A program made the position numbers and the translations under genes. Of a DNA stretch of 64,000 nt, positions 55,278 through 64,000 are shown one piece after another; the first letter of the stretch is position 1, and every line of letters begins with the position of its first letter. A model generated the notes under the pieces. That model was not told where the DNA came from. It did not search any database and was given only the letters and a program-made list of their open reading frames with translations. This DNA comes from Nymphaea colorata (lineage: Eukaryota; Streptophyta; Magnoliopsida; Nymphaeales; Nymphaeaceae): contig NC_045144.1 of assembly GCF_008831285.2 (NCBI RefSeq), positions 4,456,268 through 4,520,267 on the forward strand, in the 5' to 3' direction.

Positions 55278-56895
55278 GAGAAAACATAGAGCCCTCGATG
55301 GTTTATGTTTCACCCACAGCGACCAATGGCAGCAAGCTCCACTCTGGCGAACGGCGAGTTCTTCGATGACCGACGACTCCTTCGATGAAAGGGCGATGCT
55401 TTTGTTAAGGTTAAAGAGAAAAAGCAAAACGCAGTAGAGCCCTCGACGGTTTCTATGTTTCACCCTCAGTGACCGACAGCAGCAAGGGCAACTCTGGCGA
55501 ACGACTTCTCCAATGAACGGCGACTTCTCCGATGACCGACAACTTCTTCGACGAAGGGTGACACCTTTTTAACGATAAAAAGAAAATGCAAAACCTATGT
55601 CACACTGATACGTGGGATTAGTCCACGTATCCATATCGATACGCCGTATCCATATCGATACGCCGATACGGCGATCCGACTACGGATCCTTCATGGATAC
55701 GTTTGGATCGGGTTTGGGTCAGACCCGATCCAAACCTTAAAAAAATGATCTATTAAATGAAATTAGGTCGACCACTCAACCTTCACCCGACGAGCGATGG
55801 TGCGCGGCAGTGACGACTTCCGGCAACCCACGGCGACGTCCGGTCGCCGCCAGCAACAGCTGGCGACGGACAGGTAAGTGGATTTTTTTTTTTCGTTTCG
55901 AGTTTAATGTGTTCTTCTTCTTCATTTGGGGGTTTTTAAGGGTTTTAAGATTGCTTCAACTCATTCACTTACCTGTCCAATGATGCGTGATGAGTGATTA
56001 TGTTGGATTGCTTCAACACATTTTCTGCGACTCTTTCTTACCAACATAAATGGATTATGAGCTGCGCTACTAATCGGGAGTTCAACAACATATTTGGTCT
56101 TCAGAAATGCGAGTTTAGAACCATTTTAAATGTTGGGTTTTCAGATCTTTCACTGCGTTGAGATCAAATCTTATGACAAACTGAAGATAATTAACTGCAT
56201 TAGCATCTTATGGGTTATACACTCATTCCAAGTACATTTAGATAGTAAGATCCAGCTAACGAGCCCGTGTGCCATGATAAAAATATATATTCAAAGATCT
56301 CTGTGAACTAGAGATTTTCAACAGCAAGAGACTAGAGAGTTAAGTTGCTCATAGCAAGAGACTAGAGAGTTAAGTTGCTCATCATCGACTGGCGACTCCA
56401 GTACTGTTGCATTCGCAAGGGAGAAAAATCATTTTCAAAAAGGATTCTTTGAGCTAGTTTAATTTCTATTATTCTATACTATATGGTGCGATGAAATATA
56501 GACTTGTACAATGTATTATTTCAGCTATGTTGATTGTTTATTTGTTGAACTATTGTGTTTTATTCCTTCAAAACCATGTTCATTATATGTTTTGATATTT
56601 GTTTGTTTGTTTTTTTCAATTTATAAATTTTTTGAGAATATTATATTTGTCGTATCCGCGTATCCGAAAATTGTGAAACTTGTCGTATCCGCGTATCCGA
56701 AAATTGTGAAACTTGTCGTATCCGCACCCGTATCCCCGTATCGCACCCGCACCCGTGTGACATAGTGCAAAACACAGCAAAGCCCTCAACGGTTTGTGCA
56801 TTTCACCCATAGCGACCAAAGGTGCTTTTGGCAGCAAGGGCAACTCTGGCGAACGGCAACTTCTCCAGCGAAGGGTGACACCTTTGTTGTGGTTG
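55278..56895 (+). repeat. tandem array of about 150-bp units, third unit split
   Basis: 'agccctcgatgg' with 'tttcaccc..agcgacc' and 'caactctggcgaacg' recurs at 55290, 55438 and 56781. Without the 1171-bp hAT insertion and its duplicated 8 bp, the offsets are about 148 and 164 bp. The units also share 'gaagggtgacacctttt' and 'aaagagaaaa.gcaaaac'. No ORF spans the units. Confidence 0.8.
55595..56765. mobile_element. non-autonomous hAT-type transposon with TIRs and 8-bp TSD
   Basis: The perfect 11-bp terminal inverted repeats are CTATGTCACAC and GTGTGACATAG. They are flanked by identical 8-bp direct repeats TGCAAAAC (55587-55594 and 56766-56773). An 8-bp duplication is characteristic of the hAT superfamily. 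Subterminal regions carry repeated GTATCCG/GCACCCG-type motifs, including a 33-bp direct duplication (56648 and 56681). A GC-rich segment near 55790-55880 ends in 'acaggtaagt', which looks like a leader exon with a splice donor, but no transposase follows. It is probably an internally deleted derivative. Confidence 0.85.
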
Positions 56896-57149
56896 AAAGA
56901 CGCCATTTGGTTCTCCATCGCCTGATTTGGACGTTTTTTTTTTTTCTCTGACCAACATTTAAGCATCTTATTTCTTCGGCAGCCTCTCCATCAACCAGCG
57001 ACAGGTATTTTCATCCTCTGTCAACTTTTTTCATCCCCTCTTGTGGGGTTTTGTAGTTTGTTGTAGATAATTTGATTTTTGTGTTTTTCTGGTCACCTTA
57101 TTTGAGCGTGCACTTATGTGATGTAGCTCTAATGGCTGCACTGTTTTCA

Positions 57150-57515
57150 TGTGGCAGCCGCAGACCAACAGAGCTGATAGAAATCTAGCACCAATATCAG
57201 TAACCAGAAAACAGCACTCACGCAGGAAGATAGAGATAGAGAGAGAGAGAGGGACAGAGAGAGAGAGGGAGAGAGAGAATGAAAACAAGAAGAAACTGAG
57301 GAGAAGAAGCCGTAGCCAAAATGGTTTGCACGGCCTCTATTTATAATCCCATTTCCAGAATTCTAAGAGTCTCCAATCGTAGAATCCTAGGAGATTTCAC
57401 AAACTCCAAGGACATTAATTACATCATAAAAACCTAAGAAACTTCACATATTACAAGGATATTAACTACAACATAAAATCCTAGGAGACTTCCCATATAA
57501 CAAGGATATTAACTA
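57150..57515 (-). repeat. outer copia 3' LTR, distal part
   Basis: This is the continuation of the LTR that starts at 62996, split by the inner copia element. On the minus strand it contains a TATA-like 'attataaatagagg' (57332-57345) followed by a CT-rich leader. A repeat of about 48 bp period ('aatcctaggagac', 'acaaggatattaacta') spans the insertion point. The outer (low-coordinate) end is uncertain by perhaps 100 bp. Confidence 0.6.
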
Positions 57516-57841
57516 TGTTAAAATATATTGTATTGGGAACCGGGTCCATATCTGGACCCGGTCCTATGGGGCATGGATACCGAGGCGGGCTCGGTACCCT
57601 AGGCGGCACTCTTTCTCTCTCTCCTATATATTCTTCACTTACATGGCACTCTTTCTCTCTCTCCTATATATTCTTCACTTACATGAAATCGTTGAGTTAA
57701 ATGAATATTATTTTCTCTCTCCTAGGGTTGCGGTTTGCCCCTAGGTCAGAGTTTCCCCGTGGTTTTTCACCTCTTTCTGAGGTTTTCCACGTATATTGTG
57801 TGTTCTTTCTCTGCTCTCTCCTTGTGGTTCGTGTTTCTACA
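57516..57841 (+). repeat. 5' LTR of the inner copia element
   Basis: 326 bp from TGTTAAAATAT to ...TTTCTACA. It has a near-palindrome 'ccgggtcc-atatct-ggacccgg' at 57541-57562. A 40-bp tandem duplication (57605-57644 and 57645-57684, 'ggcactctttctc...cttacat') is absent from the 3' LTR and includes a TATA-like 'ctatatattc' in each copy. Confidence 0.9.
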
Positions 57842-57854
57842 TGGTATCAGAGCC
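57842..57854 (+). other. primer-binding site (initiator Met tRNA type)
   Basis: TGGTATCAGAGCC directly follows the 5' LTR. It is the standard plant copia site complementary to the 3' end of initiator-methionine tRNA. Confidence 0.9.
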
Positions 57855-57899
57855 ACCGCGTGTGAGATCGTTGGTGTGCAAGTAGTGTTTTTTCCGCCG

Positions 57900-58200
57900 T
57901 TCACGTGCCGCCTCCGTTGCCGTTTCCAGCACCGCCGCCAACACTGTTCCCAGCGCCGTTGCTGTTGCTGTTTTCACTGCTGACGCCGTCCAGGAACGCA
58001 GCCGCCGTCCATCGTTCCCAGCGCTGCCGTCGCCTGGGTTATCTCCGCTGCTCCCAGCGCTGCCCTGCCGCTGTCGCTGCTCCCAGCGCCGCCGTCGCCT
58101 GGGTTATCTTCGCTGCTCCCAGCGCTGCCCTGCCGCCGTCGCTGTTCCCAGCGCTGCCCTGCCCTACTGCCGTCGCCTGGATTATCTGCGCCGCCGCCGG
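57900..58200 (+). repeat. GC-rich leader with degenerate tandem repeats
   Basis: Three copies of 'gccgtcgcctggRttatct' at about 58026, 58091 and 58169 (offsets 65 and 78) alternate with 'cccagcgctgccctgcc'. The segment lies between the primer site and the gag start and is much more GC-rich than the surroundings. Confidence 0.8.
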
Positions 58201-58269
58201 GTGTCTTGTTTTCGCCGCCGTGGGTTGTGCCCTCTCTGCCGCCGGTTGTGTCCTTCTTCGGGGATTGCG

Positions 58270-61200
58270 ATGGCTGACGCAGCGATGCCCAAGCTTGATG
58301 ATGCCCTCGACACGGGCAGCAATACCAAGGGTGAGAACTTGCCTGTTCATGTCACCTCCATTCGGCTGAACAAGGATAACTATCTCTCGTGGTCTGCTGC
58401 CCTAGAAATCGGGATTACTAGTCGTGGTCGCCTGCACTATATCACTGGGGAGAAGCCTGCACCTTCTAAAACTGATTCGCAATGGCCGACCTGGGCGTTG
58501 GAGGATAGTCAGGTTAAAGTATGGATTATTAGTTCGGTTTCCGCAGATATTCAGCCTTTGATCTTGCGTAAATCGACGGCGTATGATATGTGGACTGTTC
58601 TTGCACGTATGTATGGTCGTAAGAAGCGTGTTTTACGTGCCTATCAAATCAAACGTAGCATATATGCTCTTAAACAGGGTGATTTATCTGTTGCCTCCTT
58701 CTATGCCGCCCTGAAGACCAAATGGGAGGAACTTGACTATCATGTGAATGATGACTGGAAATGTGGTGTAGATCATGCCCTGTATTGGGGAAAGGAATGG
58801 ATGGACCGCACCTTTATCTTCCTTGGAGGCCTGCGTGATGAGTTTGAAACCATTCGAAGCCAGATTCTTAACTGTGATGAGATTCCTGGAATCGAAGAGG
58901 TGTATGCCCGTATTGAGTCTGAGGAGCAACGGTGCCAGATTATGCATATTGACTCCCATCAGGGGAGTTCTCCAGCAGCCTTTGTGAGCCATACTTCAGG
59001 GACGGGGCAGCGTCCTACTCGACGATGCAGCCATTGCAACAAAGTGGGTCATTCTGTTGATTTTTTGTTGGGATCTTCATCCTGAGAAGCGTCTCGTCCG
59101 AGGTCGTCCTCCTCCTCATCGCCGTGCTTCTTCTGTGCCAGAGCCTAGCCCGGGGTCATCCAATGTTGCCAAATCCAAGCTCTCCTCAGATCAACTCAGA
59201 GAGTTGCAAGCCTACATTAGTCGGTTGTCTACCCAGGATGATGCTTCTACTTCTGAGGGGGCTAAGTTAGCCCAGGCTCTGGTTGCTACTAGTGATCAAG
59301 GTAATTCTCCTCTCGGTGATTGGATTGTTGACAGTGGGGCTACTCATCATATGACAGGGGACCCTACGATGTTTCAAGAGTACAAGTTGACCTCTGGGCA
59401 GCAGCGTGTGTCTATGGATGATGGTTCTTCTATCTCTGTGGCTGGAAAAGGGAGTTTATCACTACTGAACAAATATTGTCTTCATAATGCCCTGCATGTT
59501 CCCAATATTCCCGTAAATTTGTTATCTGTCAGCAGTATTACTAAAGAGCTAAACTTAAAGAGCTAAACTGTAATCTAATTTTCTCTGCTGATCGTTGTTT
59601 CCTGCAGGACTTGGGGACGGGGCAGAAGATTGGGATTGGTTCGGCTATTGATGGGCTCTACAGACTGCCCGTTCGAGTTGCTTCTGCCTTGATTTCAGCC
59701 ACCAGTGGACAGTTGCCTGGCGTGGAGGCCAGATCCGTCATTATGCGTTGGCATGAGAGACTTGGTCATCTTCCATTCCAGTTGCTTAGAAAGTTGTTTC
59801 CTAGGATGTTTCATTCTGTTTCTTTGGACACCTTCGCCTGTGAAGTGTGTCAGTTGTCTAAGCATGTTAGGGCCCCGTACCCTATTTCGTTCAATAAAGC
59901 CAACCGTCCTTTTGCTTTGGTTCACTCTGATGTTTGGGGTCCTTCAGGAGTACCCACTTGTCGTGGCTTTCACTATTTTATGACTCTTATTGATGACTAC
60001 TCCCGGTGTACGTTCGTGTATCTGTTGAAAGAACGTAGTGAAGTTCCCGACATTGTCAAAAACTTTGTGGCATTTGTCGAAACTCAATTCCAGACCACTG
60101 TTCAGGCCTTCCGTACTGACAATGCCCGAGAGTATGTCTCTCAATCCCTTGATGACTTCTTGCGAAGCAAGGGTATTATTCATGAAACATCCTGTAGCTA
60201 CACCCCTCCTCAGAATGGCGTGGCTGAAAGAAAAAACCGTCATTTGTTAAATGTTACCCGGGCAATTATGTTTCAACGTCATGTCCCTAAGAGGTACTGG
60301 GGGGACGCACTTCTCACTAGTGCTCACCTTATCAACCGTATGCCTACTCGTGTGTTGGATGGTCATTCCCCTTATTCTGTGTTGTGGCCCACTCAGAATC
60401 CCTAGCCTTTAACCCCTCGAGTGTTTGGGTGTGTTTGTTTTGTCCATGATCATAGTCCCACTCTCAAGAAACTTGATCCTCGGTCCATCAAAGCAGTCTT
60501 CTTGGGATATTCCTCCACCCAGAAGGGATACAGGTGTGTTGACCCTAGCACTTCCAGAGTATATGTCTTCAGGGATGTGACCTTTCATGAACATGAGGCA
60601 TACTTTCCTGCGAATCCTCTTCAGGGGGAGTGTCTAGGTGACAGAAGGGAAGAGTATTCTTCGCATCAGTTGATTCAGTTCATGGATTTCTTGGATTATA
60701 CGGTGAGTTCTCCAAGTGTGGAAGACGTTGTCAGTGAAGACAGAGACAGTCAGATGGAGGGGGGCCCTGTGGAAGAACAGTCTCGAGATCACCTATTTGG
60801 TCAGGTTTACAGCAGGAAGAAGAAAGATGTTGATGTTACCAATCCCAATCTTCCCAATCTTGTGACCTCCCCGGATGATCCAAGTCCAATGAATGAAGAA
60901 CTTCCCATAGCTCTGCGCAAGGGCACCAGGTCATGTACTTCTCATCCTATTCAGAGATTTGTTTCATATGCAAAACTCAGTAAAGACTACAAGTGCTTTG
61001 TTACCTCTTTATCTATGGTTGTTATTCCCAGGTCAGTGGAAGATGCAAGGAAGGATCCTAAATGGCTACAGGCCATGACAGAAGAGATGGACGCCCTGGA
61101 AAAGAACAATACGTGGGAGGTTGTTGATATCCCCAAGGGAACTCACTTAGTTGGCTCCAAGTGGGTGTTTAATGTGAAGTACAAACCTGATGGCACTGTA

Positions 61201-62565
61201 GAACGCTATAAAGCTCGTCTTGTTGCTAAAGGGTTTAGCCAGAAATATGAGATTGACTATCTTGAGACGTTTGCTCCCGTGGCGAAACTGAAGACCGTAA
61301 GGGTCATCTTAGCTCTTGCAGTGCAAAAGAAGTGGAGTATGGACCAAATTGATGTAAAGAACGCCTTCTTGAATGGTCACTTTGAGGAAGAAGTCTATAT
61401 GAGCATGCCGCCTGGGTATGCTCGGAACGGGAAGTGTTGCTATCTCAAAAAAGCTTTGTATGGTCTCAAGCAATCCCCTAGAGCTTGGTTTGAAAGACTA
61501 AGGGTTGTAATGAAGACTAATGGGTATAAACAGGGAAATGGTGATCACACCCTCTTCATCAAGCAGAGAAATGGTCTGGTGAGCCTTTTACTTGTATATG
61601 TTGATGATATGATTGTCACAGGTGACGACGAGGTGGAGAAAAGGAAGATGAAAGAAATGTTAGCTGCAGAATTCGATCTCAAAGATCTGGGTAAACTAAG
61701 GTATTTCTTGGGGATTGAGATCGCGCGATCTAAGACTGGGCTTGTTATGAGCCAAAGAAAATACACGTTGGATCTTCTAAAAGAGACAGGTAAACTGGGA
61801 TGCAGGCCCTTTCTTACCCCAATGGAGTCTGGCACAAGGATAAGTATCAAATCTGGGACTATCTTGGATGAGGAAGGAAAAGGGAGGTATCAGCGTCTGG
61901 TTGGTAAACTTATTTATCTCACTCTTACTCGCCCAGATATTACGTATGTTGTGGGTGTGTTAAGTCAGGTTATGCATGCCCCTACTGATTGTCATTGGAA
62001 AAGTGCCCAAAGAGTATTGGGATACTTAAAGAATGACCCATGGAAATGACTACTCTACACTCGACAAGATCAACTAAGCATTGAAGGATACTCTGACGCC
62101 GACTGGGCAGGATGCACAGATACTAGGAGGTCTACCACAGGATACTGCATATTTCTTGGAGGTAACCTTGTGGTATGGAGAAGTAAACGTCAAGAAGTTT
62201 GTTCCAGGTCCAGTGCTGAATACAGGGCGGTTGCTATGGGGGTTACAGAGATGTTATGGCTCAAAATTCTTTTAGCAGATATTGGGGTTAAAATGGAAGA
62301 GAAGATGAGGATGTATTGTGACAACAAGTCTGCGATTAACTTGGCAAACAATCCGGTCATGCACGACAGGACCAAACATGTGGAGATCGATCGTCACTTC
62401 ATACGGGAACGCATAGATTCAAAGGAGTTGATTCTGCCCTATATGAAGTCTGAAGATCAAGTTGCGGATGTCTTAACTAAGTCTTTATGTACATCTCAAT
62501 TTGAGAAAAATGTTAGCAAGCTTGGCATGTTTGACATGTGTGCCAAGCTTGAGGGGGAGTGTTAG
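58270..62565 (+). pseudogene. copia gag-pol polyprotein, inactivated
   Basis: The start at 58270 (MADAAMPKLDD) is preferred over upstream frames because gag homology begins there. In order: gag (UBN2/DUF4219-like 'NYLSWSAALEI'), CCHC knuckle, protease (VDSGATHHM), pre-integrase HHCC, integrase (HSDVWGP, FRTDNAREY, QNGVAERKNR), RT (YVDD) and RNase H (YSDADWAG, NKSAINLANNP). Four lesions are seen. A one-base gain in a T run near 59060 breaks the zinc knuckle before its last Cys. A 14-bp tandem duplication (59542-59555 and 59556-59569) shifts frame. There is a TAG stop at 60403-60405 and a TGA at 62047-62049. The final Cys codon TGT and the TAG stop lie inside the first six bases of the 3' LTR. 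Confidence 0.92.
62547..62559 (+). other. polypurine tract of the inner copia element
   Basis: 'gcttgagggggag' immediately precedes the 3' LTR start TGTTAG. Confidence 0.85.
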
Positions 62566-62864
62566 AATATATTGTATTGGGAACCGGGTCCATATCTGGA
62601 CCCGGTCCTATGGGTCACGGATACCGAGGCGGGCTCGGTACCCTAGGCGGCACTCTTTCTCTCCCTCCTATATATTCTTCACTTACATGTAATCGTTGAG
62701 TTAAGTGAATATTATTTTCTCTCTCCTAGGGTTGCGGTTTGCCCCCTAGGTCAGAGCTTCCCCATGGTTTTTCACCTCTTTCTGAGGTTTTCCACGTATG
62801 TATCCGTGCCCCATAGGACCGGGTCCAGATATGGACCCGGTTCCCAATACAATATATTCTAACA
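62560..62864 (+). repeat. 3' LTR of the inner copia element, chimeric
   Basis: Bases 62560-62800 match the 5' LTR up to 'ccacgtat'. The last 64 bp (62801-62864) do not match the 5' LTR end. They are the reverse complement of the LTR's own first 64 bp (compare 62560-62623 and 57516-57579). The match is exact except at two or three positions. The target duplication follows directly. Confidence 0.92.
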
Positions 62865-62996
62865 AACTACAACATAGAATCCTATGAGACTCTTCACATG
62901 TTACAAGGACATTAAATATCTTAACACATTCAATAAGGAGGTGGAATCCTAAGAGACTCCTCTTCAACGTGCTGGTGAAGGATTTATATTTTAACA
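62865..62996 (-). repeat. outer copia 3' LTR, proximal part
   Basis: On the minus strand it begins TGTTAAAATATAAATCC directly after a purine-rich 'acttgagggaggg' tract and runs to the insertion site of the inner element. It carries copies of the 48-bp-period repeat seen on the other side of the insertion ('gaatcctatgagac', 'ttacaaggacatta'). Confidence 0.75.
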
Positions 62997-64000
62997 CCCT
63001 CCCTCAAGTTGTGCATGGTTTTGCACCATGTACAACTTGCCTTTTAGAAACCAGAATCGTTCCTTTGTTAATCATTTTGTAAATAAGTCTGCAACTTGTT
63101 CATTTGTACGAACATAAATAGGCTGAATCTCCTTGTCTTCCACCTTTTGTCTAACAAAGTGTTGATCAATCTCAATGTGCTTTGTTCGACCATGTTGTAC
63201 GGGATTAAAGGCAATGTTAATAGCGCTTTGATTATCGCACATTAACATTGATGTTTTAATCTTTTCTCCAATGTCTTCTAGCAAATGTCTAACCCATGTA
63301 ACTTCAGCAGTACCTGCAGCCATGCATCTGTATTCAGCTTCAGTGCTGGATCTTGCTATTGTCTTTTGCTTTCGACAACTCCAAGACACAAGATTACGTC
63401 CAATGAAAATACAAAAACCAGAAATGGACTTTCTTTGATCGGGATCTCCAGCCCAATCTGCATCTGTGAATGTCATAAGTTGATGTCCAGTAGTTATATT
63501 TTCACTCTTACCATAAACTAAGTCATCTCCTGCTGTCCCTTTAAGATATCTTAATATTCTTTTGACAGCATCCATGTGAGTATCTTTAGGTGCATGCATA
63601 AATTGAGATACTTGATTCACAGCATATATAATATCTGGTCTAGTAAATGTAAGATATTGAAGTGCCCCAACAATACTTCGATATTGCGTAGGATCTTCAT
63701 ATAACTCCCCATCTTGAGCACTTAGTCTTTGATTTAGAACACTAGGAGTTCCAACAGGCTTACAATCAGACATACCTGACTTTTTCAGCAGATCCAACGT
63801 GTATTTCTGTTGTGTCAATGTGAGGCGATTATTGTGCCTATCAATCTCCACTCCAAGAAAGAATCGATTATTGTGCCTATCAATCTCCACTCCAAGAAAG
63901 AATCGTAAATCACCAAGCTCTTTCATTTTGAAGTTTTGCATCAAAACTTTAGCTTCTTCTATGTGTTTTTCTGAATTGCCTGTGATAACAATATCATCAA
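62997..64000 (-). pseudogene. outer copia pol, RT to RNase H, runs off the window
   Basis: The frame is open from the window edge (64000, beginning just after the RT catalytic DD) to a TGA at 63072-63074. It contains the RT thumb ('KMKELGDLRFFLGVEI', 'TLDLLKKSGM', 'GALQYLTFTRPDI') and RNase H ('FTDADWAGDPDQRKSISG', 'SSTEAEYRCM', 'DNQSAINIAFNP', 'HIEIDQHFVR', 'VADLFTK'). The TGA comes earlier than in relatives; the same frame past it still reads copia-like to a stop at the LTR. A 39-bp in-frame tandem duplication repeats 13 residues (RFFLGVEIDRHNN). The element is larger than the window shows. Confidence 0.9.

Larger units (their letters stand above)
57516..62864 (+). mobile_element. inner Ty1/copia retrotransposon with an inverted 3' end
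   Basis: The 5349-bp element is flanked by a perfect 5-bp target duplication AACTA (57511-57515 and 62865-62869). It has a 5' LTR (57516-57841), a primer site, GC-rich leader, gag-pol, a polypurine tract and a 3' LTR (62560-62864). It is inserted in the LTR of another copia element. The LTRs differ at about nine places by eye over 265 comparable bases, plus a 40-bp duplication in the 5' copy, so the insertion is not recent. The 3' LTR ends in an inverted copy of the LTR start in place of the usual end. Confidence 0.92.

Overview
This window looks like nuclear DNA from a flowering plant. The evidence is intron-split genes of plant-specific families (a CBL2/3 calcium sensor, an AP2C-like PP2C, a CAPRICE-type R3-MYB, a DUF538 protein), CT-rich 5' leaders, a telo-box at a ribosomal protein gene, Ty1/copia elements with a plant initiator-Met-type primer site, and an old pararetroviral insertion. 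I cannot name the species. No tRNA, rRNA, CRISPR or bacterial-type operon was seen.

Positions 1-30,700 are the conserved genic part. After 7.4 kb without a recognisable gene come CBL2/3 (+, 8 coding exons, 9469-16052), DUF538 (-, single exon, 19131-19625), the twin-CX9C mitochondrial protein CMC2 (+, 3 exons, 24116-24838) and ribosomal protein eL8/RPL7A (-, 7 coding exons, 26651-30558; its first coding exon holds only the start codon).

From about 31.0 to 34.7 kb there is a decayed endogenous pararetrovirus-like block on the minus strand. It holds protease, reverse transcriptase, RNase H, a coiled-coil ORF and a 215-codon ORF, and 12-bp identical sequences lie on both sides. A second gene cluster follows: an AP2C-like PP2C (+, 38019-39780), a single-pass membrane protein with an ATG8-binding-like N-terminal motif (+, 41099-43653), an R3-MYB repressor (+, 45475-46418) and the molybdopterin synthase small subunit MOCS2A/CNX7 (-, 47904-48215). 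These genes belong to unrelated pathways and are transcribed separately; the order shows no operon-like logic.

From 49.2 kb to the end the DNA is a transposon graveyard: a hAT transposase relic, a 5'-truncated copia element with a hairpin LTR, two non-autonomous hAT-type elements (one with perfect 11-bp TIRs and an 8-bp target duplication, sitting in a tandem repeat array), and a nested pair of copia elements. The inner copia (57516-62864) is bounded by a perfect 5-bp duplication, AACTA. Its 3' LTR does not end in the normal LTR end. Its last 64 bp are an inverted copy of the LTR start, so the integrated element has symmetrical ends. I consider this the most unusual structure in the window.
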